DNA of 64,000 nucleotides, from contig NW_027418169.1 in NCBI RefSeq assembly GCF_009905375.1, positions 1-64,000 on the forward strand, read 5' to 3'. Position numbers and translations under genes: made by a program. The notes under the pieces were generated by a model. The model saw only the letters and a program-made list of their open reading frames with translations, was not told the origin of the DNA and did not search any database. How positions within the stretch are numbered: position 1 is the stretch's first letter; each line of letters begins with the position of its first letter. The DNA is from Apium graveolens. Taxonomy: Eukaryota > Streptophyta > Magnoliopsida > Apiales > Apiaceae. Below, piece after piece: positions 10,577-20,657 of the stretch.

Positions 10577-11404
10577 TAGCCAAGATGAAGAAACAATGAA
10601 ATTCAAATTATTACCTTAATCTTGTTAAATAACATCAATTCATGATAACCTTAAAATCTTGTTAGAGAACCAAAATACTCTTTCATACCAAAATACTCTT
10701 TCATAGAAAATAAAAATAATGCCAAATTATTATTTTCTAACCATGTATAAGTTCATTTCTCATATTAGGGTTTTACCTACCTTTTTTATATCCTATATTT
10801 TATAGGACCCAATTGTGTATGATGGGTTTTAATGTGCGGAATACAGTTTAAATTGTTTCTCTATTTTAGTATCAATTTCTTATTACAAATTTCGAATTCT
10901 TTTCCTTCTATAAAAATAAGATCTAACAAAGTGTGCTCCATGTATTAAATAAATTAATTCGATGTATATTTACAAGCGAATAGGTAAAGAAGTATTACTC
11001 TAATTTATTTTGTATTGTAAACAAAATGAGATTCTAAAAATCAAGTGGTAGCAATGTATAATAATTTAACTTAAAAATGATATTTTCTCGAAAATTTTAA
11101 TTTTTTTAGTGATATTATTTATAAAATCCCCACTAACCTCAACTAGCACTAATATAAGTACTACTACAACCCTAACTGACAATAATATAAGCACTACTAC
11201 AATAGATTCAAGTCTAAAAAACCTCTCACTATAATGCACATATTTATTGTCATATACAAATTAATATTTATTTTATAACAACATTTAATCAAATTAAATT
11301 TTTAGAGGTATAAGATACAATACAAAAATTTTGACAGACAAGTTATACATTTGAGAAAAATGATACAGCTTTTAAAAAAATTTACTAATTGCTTTATTTA
11401 TTTA
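10577..11404. repeat. Module M, copy b of unit 1
   Basis: This copy is homologous to M at 8,310 and 20,658 but starts part-way in, where N ends. It carries the telo-box (tagggttttacc near 10,766), while the flanking site II motifs have decayed (ggacccaat, aatgtgcgg). It ends in the same fusion to gypsy integrase as copy a. Confidence 0.7.
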
Positions 11405-12008
11405 ATCATTGGAATTAAAAGGAATGATAAAATGAATTTCTTGCACCAATTCGAGATCGAACAAAAATTCAGCTCTCTGGGTCATCCTCAAGGCAATGGG
11501 GTGAATGAAGAAACAAATAAGATTATTTTCGATGGAATCAAAGAGAGGTTGGGCGAAGCCAAAGATTTATCGGGTGAAGAATTGTGATGGGACTTGTGGG
11601 CTTATCGGATAACCCCAAGACCATCCACGATCGAAATACTTTTTAGATTATCAACTTACCGAACCGAAGTGTTTAATTTGTAAAGCAACGAAGTTGGCCT
11701 AAGAGCCAATATAGACCTTCTTGAAGAAGAAAGCGAAGTAGCTCACCATAGAAACCTCAAATACCAACTTCAGGAAACCCAGTATTATGATTAGTGTGTA
11801 AAGGAGCACACTTTCTTTGTCGATTACCTAATTGTGAGGAAGTTAGCAATTTCAATGTCTGCTATGCAAGGAAAACTTTAGGCAAATTGGAGAGACCCTT
11901 ACTTTGTAGCAGAAGTCATAAGGCCGGGAACGTATAAGCTAAAGACTTTGGAATGCGAACCTATTAAAAACACTTGGTACACTTCCAAATTCCGCAAATT
12001 TTTCTAGT
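11405..12008 (+). pseudogene. Gypsy integrase C-terminal fragment b, unit 1
   Basis: This is the end of Ty3-gypsy pol. Visible parts are FSSLGHPQGNGVNEETNK (catalytic-core end, with E and N-rich helix), LGEAKDLSGEEL, and the LRANIDLLEEESEVA stretch. The C-terminal box (WRDPYFVAEVIRPGTYKLK, about 11,890-11,945) precedes a terminal NTWYTSKFRKFF. The domain order is normal and the stop at about 12,007 fits a pol end, but internal stops break it. It is preceded directly by module M instead of RNase H and the integrase N-terminus. Confidence 0.85.
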
Positions 12009-12200
12009 ACACCTCTCTAAAGCCTTCCTGTTTATTTATTTTGGATTATTAAATTTAGTCATTTACTTTAGTAATGCTATTTGAATCTCCTAATGGCGAA
12101 GCATGTAGGACATTATATGAATTTCCAATTTCAATGAAATTTATATGTTTTTCCCTTTTTATTCTCAATTTATGATTATATCCCAAAGTCCATGAATGGT
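12009..12200. other. Untranslated gypsy-derived spacer
   Basis: AT-rich sequence between the integrase stop and the gag fragment, conserved in units 2 and 3 and, diverged, at 44,526. It resembles the stretch after pol in gypsy elements. The 165-codon minus ORF that covers it (12,055-12,552) is antisense to gag and is treated as a shadow. Confidence 0.5.
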
Positions 12201-12720
12201 ATATATATGAGGGGTAAGTACATTTGAAGGAAGATGGAGATTCTGGAGGGATATAGGGAGCCCCGAAGAGGTGACCGTAACCGGCTGTCAAGCCACTACG
12301 AATACTCCCGAAATGAATTAAATGGTTAATGATAAGAAGGAAACAGATTGAGGCTTGGAAAGGCGAAGAGTTAGATAATTGACTGGGTTTACACCACTTA
12401 ATGAGCTGATTTCTAAAATTTTCCACTAAATAAAAGGCAACCCAGTTTTCTTCCGACCAGCTAAAATTAAGATGGCCAACCACAAGAAGAATTCCGATAT
12501 GTATTGTTACTACCAAGAATATAATGAGCAAAATAGTGATGAATGTTTTCACTTGAAGAAGCTGATTGAAAAAATGATCAAGGCTGAAGAACTCAATGAA
12601 TTTCTAAGAGACTCGAGGGATGAGTTGGGGCCGAATGAGAAAAGGAACACAGAGCCAAAAATGAGATATCAGGGAGAGGTGAAGACAAATTCGGGAAGCA
12701 ATACCCTTTGAGTTGACAGT
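12201..12720 (+). pseudogene. Gypsy gag C-terminal fragment, unit 1
   Basis: The plus strand shows the region before the zinc knuckle (broken; YTTLNELISKIFH then NPVFFRPAKIKM). The knuckle itself follows (YCYYQEYNEQNSDECFHLKK, about 12,500-12,560), in which the usual C-x2-H has become C-x2-Q. Next come the helix EKMIKAEELNEFLRD and a charged tail (to 12,711). This pattern is typical of Tat-like Ty3-gypsy gag. It lies after the integrase, the wrong order for one element. Only 79 codons are open from the nearest Met at 12,472. Confidence 0.8.
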
Positions 12721-13440
12721 AAAAATTTCAAGAAAAGGTACGCTCGTCAAGTTTATAATTTATACTAGTTCAGCCCTTCTAGATAGACTATGTCGCTCTC
12801 CTTCAAGAAAGAAGACTACAAGGATGTCATATAACCTTATGAAGATCTGCTGATAATCCACCATATCAGCGGGGAAATAATATATGGAAAGTGTTAGTAG
12901 ATGAAGGGAGTTCGTCTAATATCTTATTTCATCGGATGTATAGCAAAATGAACCTAGCTGGACTACAGGTGGAGCCATGCCATAAGGTACCTCTGGAGGC
13001 CTTCGACGGACTGCATATACCTTGTGAATGTACCATTACTTTACATATTAGTACCAATAAAATGTCATATAGGTAAAATTCTACATCGTAAAATAAGTAA
13101 AATTCTACATCGTAAGATTCTAAAATCCCCTACAACGCACTGCTAGGAGAACCATTCTTTTTGGCCTTCCAAGCTATTGGGTCAATCCCCAATCTCAAGA
13201 TCTAGTACCCAACTGAGAAGGGTGTTGGGGAAATGAGAGAAGACCAGGGGACAACAAGAATCATCATGCTTAAAAATCTCGACAAAGATCAAGATTATGA
13301 AGAGAATGACACCGGTGGTAAAAGCAAGCATTCGGAGGCCAAACCCAATGAAAATAAACAATTATTAAACATTGAACTAGAAAAACTCTAGGCTGACCTA
13401 TCTTGCACAATTGTGGAGCCCACCACCGAAGGGGAGTAAG
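12721..13440 (+). pseudogene. Gypsy aspartic protease region, unit 1
   Basis: The protein read on the plus strand includes KEDYKDVI and then the active-site strand VLVDEGSSSNILFH (ORF 12,891-13,076). After a frame break it continues with YNALLGEPFFLAFQAIGS and YPTEKGVGEMREDQG (about 13,120-13,250). In plant gypsy elements the site is usually D-[TSG]-G; here the middle residue is Glu, so it would be inactive. Unit 3 keeps the common DGG form. Several stops are present. Confidence 0.8.
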
Positions 13441-13729
13441 TTAAAGTATATGTTAGATGTTCCACTAACGATTCTCCAATATTGCTTGGCAAGCATAATT
13501 GTATGGAAGTTCCTCAAACTCCTAACTCTCAGACCACCACTATATTGACATTTCAAGATATTTTCGTGGTTTATCAATTCAATTTCTTCTACCCCCGGGA
13601 TATGACATATGAGTGTTCAATTATCAGCACAAGTATTAGGACTAAAGAACACAGTAGACTTAACATAATGGACTACTTGTCAAGACAAACACTCACACCT
13701 CTATAAAATACACTTCATATTCCTTCCAT
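13441..13729 (+). other. Conserved but unidentified segment with a 74-codon ORF
   Basis: The ORF at 13,482-13,706 (starts MLGKHNCMEVPQTP) follows the protease remnant and is kept at the same length in units 2 (33,516) and 3 (49,181) with few changes. I do not recognise it. It may be part of the gypsy polyprotein linker before RT, or a chance frame. Conservation across copies may only reflect recent duplication. Confidence 0.3.
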
Positions 13730-14460
13730 CTACACTCGTTGCTTGAAAAAGAAAAAATAATCATCACCAAATAACACGTGGGAGATACTTGGAGCTCCTC
13801 TAGCAACCTTAACTCCATGAAGCAAACATGTTTCTTCTAATTTTCTAATGATAGATTTGAACCTTCCGCGCATAGAATATACAAGTAGGGAGATATTGGA
13901 TCTCCATGTCGAAGTCACCGTTGCGGATGCACATCAACAAAAATTCCACTACTGTGTACAAAACTATATGAGAATTTCAGAACACATATCCTAATCCTAA
14001 AAATCCAGGCTCAGTGCAAACCAAATTTATGCAACATTTGTTTAATAAATCTTTATTCCAACCTATCTTATGCCTTAAAAATATCAATTTTTAAACCAAC
14101 CACATCCTTTTTTCCCTATGACTTCAAATGCAATCATTCCATTATAAGTTAATAGCATCCGTTCATTAAAAGCACTTTGTTTGTTAAACATTATCGAGTT
14201 TAAACATCATTTAAACTTATTCTCCAGCACCTTAGATAATATACGAATCAGAACATTATCAAGAGAGATAGGTCGAATATCTAAATAAGATGTATAAGCG
14301 TAAGATTTAGTTCCCTTGGCCCATGTTCTCATGTTCTGTATCAAAGAAAGTCCCACAAAATTGAACAACATATCTTCTAACAATATTCCAATAAGTTTGA
14401 ACAATTCCGGCTTCAACCCATGTGGACCCGGTGACTTATCTTGATGCATGACAAAGTTTA
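13730..14460 (-). pseudogene. L1-type LINE reverse transcriptase fragment, unit 1
   Basis: On the minus strand the order is RT fingers (MHQDKSPGPHGLKPELFKLI, 14,207-14,449, including DIRPISLDNVLIRILSKVL), a gap with stops, HGDPISPYLYILCAEG near 13,900, and the catalytic region (HGVKVARGAPSISHVLFGDD, 13,730-13,918). FADD is changed to FGDD. These are hallmarks of plant L1-clade LINE RT. Both ends are missing and there is no poly-A tail, endonuclease or RNase H. It sits between gypsy protease sequence and an AT-rich tract. Confidence 0.85.
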
Positions 14461-15399
14461 TAATTTTTGGATCTCAACCTCCAATATATTTCTTGCCATC
14501 TACAAACTCATGTTCTATGTTAAATGCAGTAAAAATAGATATTTCTTCCATTAATTGTCATTTGCCAAATATTTTCTAACAGTTAAAAAACTTAAAATAT
14601 TTTTACTTCTTATGTAATTTGTTTGTCTTATATAATTTATAATTCTTTCTATCTCTATTGTTATATGCTTTAATTTTTATGTTCTATATTTTTATAAATT
14701 GTATAATGTTTGTATTTTTAATAAATTAAATTTCTTTAAATATATGATTTAATTTTGTTTAACATCATTTTTTGGTTCTATATATTATTTTGTGTTCTCT
14801 CATAGTGTTTTTTGTAACATATTTATATTTTCTAATGAAATTAAAAATGTTTAGTGAATGTTTAATATTACATATCACTATTGAAATTTAATGTGTAAGG
14901 TAAATTTCTTGGAGTTTGAATTTTCAATATTTTTAATACTTTAAATAACTTTTAAACATTTTATATTTTTTCACATTTTCTATATTTTGATATGTGTTGT
15001 AATTCTTTGAATTATGTACTTCCTTCCGTTTTTCTATTTATTATATGCTCTATTTTTCATGTTCTAAATTTTATACATTGTATTTTATGTAATGTATTTA
15101 AAATAAAGTAAAATATAAATAAATATATGATTTAAGTTTGTAAGCATTCATTTTAGGGTTTATATATTATTTTATGTTCTATAGTTGTTTTTTGTATAAA
15201 TATTTATATATGTGTTCAATATAATTTTAATACAATTATTAAAGTTTAATGTGTTAGGTAAAATTTTAAATCTAAGGAATGCACAATAATAACAAAACAT
15301 AATATAAATAGAGAATGAATTAAATAAAGAAATGATGAGTTAGAGAACAAACCTTCATGATTGTGGGTTAGTTACTAGGTTACCATTAAAATTGGGTTA
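14461..15399. repeat. AT-rich tract with a diverged internal direct duplication
   Basis: There is no ORF. Two copies of about 375 bases are recognisable (about 14,640-14,930 and 15,010-15,280). They share the order tattatatgct, tatgttctat, atatatgattta, ttttatgttct/ttttgtgttct. Unit 3 has an extra 270 bases at the corresponding right end (51,005-51,275), lost here. Confidence 0.55.
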
Positions 15400-15790
15400 T
15401 GGTTAAACCTTCATCAATCATTTAGATGAAGGTTCATAGAACCCAATAACTTTTATTAATAACCACTTGTTATTTTGAATAAATTAATAACAACTTGTTA
15501 ATAATAAATTTTAGAGGAAGGTTCATACAAACTAGTTACTTTTAATATTAACCACACCCTATGAACTAATTGTACTTTTTTGTTCTTTTTCTTAAGGAAC
15601 TCATTTCTCTATTTTTTATCTATTTATTGTTTTTTAAATTTTGAAAAATTATTCCTTTATAGGCATGATGAAAACATATCTAAAATATATATTATATTTT
15701 TAAAATGATTTACAATTTTTATGGTATAATTTTATAAGAGCCGAGACATCTTTAAAATCATATAAAGAGCCTAAGGTTTATCAACTATTT
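15400..15790. repeat. Module N, second copy of unit 1
   Basis: This is the same module as 10,205-10,576, with the gaaggttcat motif repeated at 15,431 and 15,520. It adjoins the 3' side of the glycine-rich minus-strand ORF. Confidence 0.55.
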
Positions 15791-16800
15791 TGAGAACCCG
15801 AAATTCTTCTAGAATGTGAGCTGCTTTTTGGAAGTACATCTCCTCCAAGTCACAAATCCTATTGTGAACATGGGTTCATCCTCTATAAAAGTGATAGTAG
15901 CGTTGGGAGTAGTAAAAGAAACATAATTAGCCACATGAGGAACTCCAAGGAATTATTAGGATAATGTTTATGTTCATGTCCATGCTAAAGGTAGTTGGTC
16001 AACACTGTAAGGTGGGATAATGTAGCGAGCACCACCACTCATATTAATAGCACTACCACCAATGCCACCACTATCAAGGTTTTCACCACTAGCGATCCTA
16101 ATACGCCAATAGAACCGGGACCAAGACCATAACTAAAACCACTACCTCCGAATATTACCGAACATACAACCAGTGCTACCACTAAAGCTACCAGCAATGC
16201 CACCACCAATGCTTCCACTTAAGCTACCACGAAGCCTACCACCCTTGCCACAATTAAGACTAACAAATATACCACCAATGCTAAAACTATATATACCACC
16301 AATGCTGAAACTATGACAACTAGCCATGCCACTACTAAAGCTACGAGCAATGTTACCACCAATGCCACCACCAATTGTACCACCTGTAATACCATAATTA
16401 ATGTGGCCACCAATGGAAATGCTTAAACTACCACGAACTTTAACACCAACACCAACAATACAACCACCAATTATCCGACCAAAAATACCACTTCCAATAC
16501 CGCCAATTGCACTAACAAGAGCACAACAACCAATGTCATCATCAATGCCACCAAATCCACTACTAATGTTATCGTCTCTAGTACCACCAATGTAACCACT
16601 AAAGATGCTAGTCATGCTACCCCCAATGTCACTACTAAGACTACCTAATATACCACCAATGCTACCACCGTTGATGTCATAATTAAAGTTACCACCAATG
16701 ACACTACTTAAGTTAGCACGAACTTCACCACCAACAATACCACCACAAATTCCACTACTAAGACTATGAGGCTGAAAATGGTGAGCGTATGAAATATAAG
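15791..16800 (-). pseudogene. Glycine-rich repeat protein relic, unit 1
   Basis: On the minus strand the frame is glycine-rich and repetitive from about 16,790 to 16,142 (SGIVGGEVRANLSSVIGGNF, then IGGIGSGIFG, GGIYSFSIGG and similar). The underlying DNA is a degenerate repeat of ccaccaatg. Within it the 157-codon ORF at 16,142-16,615 is open. Downstream, in other frames, is a non-repetitive tail (TPNATITFIEDEPMFTIGF, about 15,845-15,935). No domain is recognised; it resembles low-complexity plant glycine-rich proteins. An upstream start equivalent to the unit 3 Met is absent because of an insertion near 16,790. Confidence 0.45.
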
Positions 16801-17130
16801 TTTACCCACCTGTTCAAGTATTGAAATATAAGTTTTTACAAAACTATAATTTGTCCCAGACAGAGCCTACATCTTTATCAAGTAAGAAATCTCATTTTCA
16901 ACTATGTATCCGGTAATGTAAAGTTAAATAGTGATTACTACTGGATTCAAGAAAAATCATAACTATATACTTTTTGAATAGTTACTGATCTATTACATCA
17001 ATAGAAGGTTCTAGTGAGGCTGAAAATGGTGAGCCTACGTGTTCTTGTATTGATATATAAGTTTTTACAGCACTATAATTTATCACAAACAGAGCCTACA
17101 TCTTTATAAGTAAGAAATCTCATTTTTAAC
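16768..17130. repeat. Direct repeat of about 248 bp, unit 1
   Basis: The phrase ggctgaaaatggtgagc starts near 16,770 and again near 17,018. Each is followed by aagtttttaca and gagcctacatcttta. The first copy holds the upstream end of the glycine-rich frame. The second is cut at about 17,130, where about 700 bases present in unit 2 are missing and LINE sequence starts. Confidence 0.7.
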
Positions 17131-18448
17131 ATCCTTTATACACTTAACAAAACCTAAATCTCTCCTCCCCTTTCTCTAACCTTTGTCAATCTATAAATAC
17201 CATTTTGACCCTCTTTTGTACCAAGGTGAGCCTCGTACTCCTTTGATTTTGCCCCCGCTACTGTCTTCTTAGCCATACGTCTAGCTTCCTTATATAAAAT
17301 TCTTCTCATATCAACTTGTTCATTATCTTGGCAACACAAAAGTTCCCTAAAATGATCATGTTTAATTTTTACTCGCTCCTGCACCTCCTGGTCCCACCAC
17401 CAAGCTTCCTTCTACACCTGAACCTTTCTTCAGGTAACCCCTAACATACCTGTAGCTACATTTCTGATTGTACAGGCCAATCGATTTCACATTCTATTAA
17501 CATCCTCATCATAAAATCCGTCTTTTGCCAACCCAATCCTTTCTTTTAAAAATACCTACTTTATCTCCCTTTAGATTTTTCCATAAAATGTTCGGTGTCA
17601 CCTCTCTATTATCTTGTACTACTCTTTTCCTTATACATATATCCATTACCAATAAACGATGTTGAGTAGTACATGCCTCCTTCGGGAATACTTTACAATC
17701 TTTACAATCCATGTTGCCTTTTCTCATAAGAAGATAATCAATTTGTGAGTTACAACCTCCACTCCTAAAAGTAATCAGATGATCATCCCTTTTTTAAAAC
17801 AAGAATTAACAATCATTAATTAATGTGCCAAAGCAAACTCCAAAAGATCCCACCCACTCTTGTTCTCAACCCAAAACTAAAACCCCCATGAATGCCTACA
17901 TAACCATCTGATTGTTCGCCAATATGACCATTAAAATCACCTCCTATATATAAATTATGGTCCCTAGGTATCAACCTAACTATTTCATCCAAACAATCTC
18001 AAAAAATCTTTCTCGCTAACTCACTCAAACCAAAATGGGGTGCATACACACTTACAAAATTAACGATCTCTTCATTAACTATGAGTTTAATCTTCATAAT
18101 CCTATCACTGACTCTATTCACTTCTACTATATTCTCCTTCAAGAGTGAACTTATCAAAATACCCACACCATTCCTCATATTATCAACCCCTGAATACCAC
18201 AATTTAAACCCGTTAGCTTCCTTAGTACTACTACCCTTCCACTTAGTTTCCTGAATGCAAATCACATCCACCTTTTTTTTCTTTAACATATCCACAAGTT
18301 CTAAAAATTTCCCGGTCAGAGAACCTACATTCAGCGTACCTACTCGAAAAGAGACATTAGCTGACCTTTGTCCCTCCCGAGAAACTCTTCTCCTTAAATT
18401 ACTACCATTATCACCACCATCACCCCTACTTCTTACCAAATCCATCAA
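17131..18448 (-). pseudogene. RTE LINE endonuclease and linker, unit 1
   Basis: Minus strand. The endonuclease N-terminus at 17,999-18,448 includes GTLNVGSLTGK, the metal-binding QETKWKG, and VNFVSVYAPHFG. It then breaks; GGDFNGHIG-type sequence follows near 17,930 and HRLLVMDICI at 17,650, then the basic linker (VKIKHDHFRELLCCQDNEQ, 17,154-17,384). The family is the apurinic-type endonuclease often annotated as craniofacial development protein 2-like in plants. Frameshifts at about 17,990, 17,770 and 17,400 inactivate it. Confidence 0.85.
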
Positions 18449-19050
18449 TTAAAGATAACTCTATTGCACGAAAACACACAACTTATAAATGAAAAATACA
18501 CACTATATAACAAGAAACTATAAAATGCAAATAAACTATAAATAAATAAATAACAGGGAAATATATCTAATGACAACTCCTATAGATAACCTAATTATCA
18601 AACCTGTTGACAAGGCTTTCATCTCCATATATTTCTTTTAATATTGGCCCTTTTATTTTGGTACTATCGGAGAATCTAGTCCATTCAGAGGCAATTTGTA
18701 CACCAGTTGAAGTATATTTATATGTGGTTGTGTTTGTTTGGTGGCGGATCAAGTAAGGAGTTGTTTGCCAAACCCGGAGAACTGGGGGAGAAAAATAACA
18801 AAGTAATTATGAGTAAACCGGGATGGGAACATGTTTGTATATTGCTTTGGATGAATAAACCACAGTTTTCTTGGATAAAGGAAGGACGTTTATATTATTT
18901 AATAAAAAAGATCATATCTCTTCTCTCGCATTTATTTTTCATAAATGAAATAATAACACAGAAAGAATTTCAGAAATTGTGTATATTAGAGAGTAGAGGG
19001 GGTAGATAAGATTAGAGATGGCTGGAAATGAGTGGATAAATGGTTATTTG
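18449..19050. other. LINE 5' leader and unassigned central segment, unit 1
   Basis: 18,449-18,700 is probably the 5' untranslated region of the inverted LINE half (minus strand). 18,700-19,009 has a 100-codon plus-strand ORF with no recognised domain, shorter in unit 2. It could be more of the 5' leader or filler at the inversion joint. Confidence 0.4.
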
Positions 19051-20038
19051 GGAAAGTTTGGTGGCTAAAGGGGTGCCATGGATATATTTGAGGGTGATAC
19101 AAGAAATGTATTTTTAGGTAAGGACGTGTGTTCGAACACCAGTTGGGGATGCTCATTACTTTCCGGTAGGAATAGGACTTCACCAAGGATCCTCGCTAAG
19201 CCCATTTCTTTTTGCATTTATAATGGATGTTCTAACTAGGGGTATTCAGGATGGTGTACCTTGGTGTATGCTATTCGCGGATGATATAGTCATAATTAAG
19301 GAGACAAGGGTTGTAGTTAATGTAACATTAGAGCGATGGAGGTATATATTGGAGTCTAATGGATTGCGGGTTAGTCGGTCTAAGACGGAATATTTGTGGT
19401 GTAACTTTAGTAATCTACCGAATGGTGAGGGGGTGTATGTTCTGATGGCCGATCAAGTATTGCCCCCCAAAGATAATTTCAGGTATCTGGGTTCCATTTT
19501 GCATAAGGAAGGGGGGATAGATGCGGATGTTACATATTGTATCAAATCAGGATAGCTAAAATAGAGGGCTGCTACAGGAATATTATGTGATAGGAGGGTT
19601 CCTTTCAGAGTAAAAGGAAAACTTTATAGGGTAGCGATCATACCGGCCTTGTTATACGGGTCAGAGTGCTGGGCATTGAAAAAGGCTCAAGAGTGTAGGT
19701 TAGAGGTGGCAGAAATGAGAATGTTAAAGTAGATTTATGGACGTACCATGTTGGATAGATTGTCAAATGGTTTTTTCATGAATAAATTACGAGTTGCGCC
19801 TATTGCAGAAAAAGTGAGGGAAGGTCGATTGCGTTGGTTTGGGAATATTAGGCGAAGAAGGATAGCTACTCCAGTGCGCAGGGTGGAGGATTTAGTGGTA
19901 TCAGGATCAAGAAGGAGAGGGAGGCCAAGGAGGATTTGGGATGATCTACTCACGCTGGACTTAAGGGCCCTAAACCTCAGTGCTGACATGACCTCATATA
20001 GGAGATCTTGGCGCAGGAGGATAAGGGTGGCAGATTAG
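19050..20038 (+). pseudogene. RTE LINE reverse transcriptase core and C-terminus, unit 1
   Basis: Plus strand. The read-through begins around WERLVAKGVPW and has a frame break near 19,120. It continues with GLHQGSSLSPFLFA (read near 19,180-19,220), MDVLTRGIQ, and the catalytic WCMLFADDIVI box (ORF 19,223-19,555). After stops comes VKGKLYRVAIIPALLYGSEC. The C-terminal ORF at 19,748-20,038 includes LRWFGNIRRRR and ends RRIRVAD at a natural stop. This C-terminus is complete here but truncated in unit 2. Confidence 0.88.
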
Positions 20039-20657
20039 TTTGGACTTTCGTAGTTTGCATGTGTAGTTTGTCATTTAGTGCACTTTTTGGTAGTTGGTAA
20101 TAATTTTATTTGTCTAGTACTTATACTTCATAAGTTTGGTAGTTTATTCTCATAGTTATTAATAGTCTTAGTTGCTCGTGTAGGTGCTACAGTGTCGTTT
20201 TTTAATGCCATATGACTAATTACATGATATGGTAGATGGATTGTGTGCTATTTTAGTTTTTTTGACAGGTTTGTGGTACTTCAAATATTAAGTTTGGAGA
20301 GTGATCTCCAAGGGAAATATGGCATTTGAGGCATCAAAAGGAGTGCAGTAGGAGAAATAGAAGAGGCTTACAACAATGAACCAATGAGCGAAGCTTTTTA
20401 CGGTAAGTCCCATGTGAAGAAGGACATGGGTTGAGATATTGTATCATTGTTTATCATTGTCTCGCGTTCCGTACTTATGTTTATGGATCATTGATTACCT
20501 AGGACACACATATTTGTGCATACACACAAGTCGTTGGTCTTTTAAGGAAACAACCTCTTCATTCTTTGGAATGAGGGTAAGGCTGCGTACCATACACCCT
20601 CCCCAGACACTGCCCTGGGTGGTATTATTAGGTACGATTGATTGATTGATTGATTGA
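20039..20657 (+). other. RTE LINE 3' untranslated region and tail, unit 1
   Basis: No ORF after the RT stop. Near 20,575 the sequence reads ggtaaggctgcgtacc followed by caccctccccagac, a 3' block shared by plant LINE and SINE families. It ends in attgattgattgattga (20,636-20,657), a simple-repeat tail as in RTE elements. Confidence 0.75.

Larger units (their letters stand above)
17131..20657. mobile_element. RTE-type LINE with inverted 5' half, unit 1
   Basis: The 5' part (endonuclease to start of RT) lies on the minus strand at 17,131-18,448 and its 3' part (RT core to tail) on the plus strand at about 19,050-20,657. The plus-strand end has ggtaaggctgcgtacc and a TTGA repeat tail. About 110 RT codons between the two parts are missing. 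This is the arrangement produced by twin priming during LINE insertion. The left end is shortened by a later deletion. Confidence 0.85.

Noticed and set aside
12055..12552. 165-codon minus-strand ORF with hydrophobic start, also at 32,089-32,586
   Set aside because: It lies antisense to the gypsy gag and spacer, the plus-strand reading gives clear gag motifs, and in unit 3 the frame is half as long. It is a shadow frame kept by recent duplication.
13482..13706. 74-codon ORF kept at equal length in three units as a possible novel small gene
   Set aside because: Listed only as unidentified. Its conservation is no greater than that of the neighbouring broken retroelement DNA, so selection is not indicated.
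16219..16595. Val-rich, Pro-rich and Thr-rich ORFs overlapping the glycine-rich ORF
   Set aside because: They are the other frames of the same ccaccaatg-type DNA repeat and carry no independent evidence.
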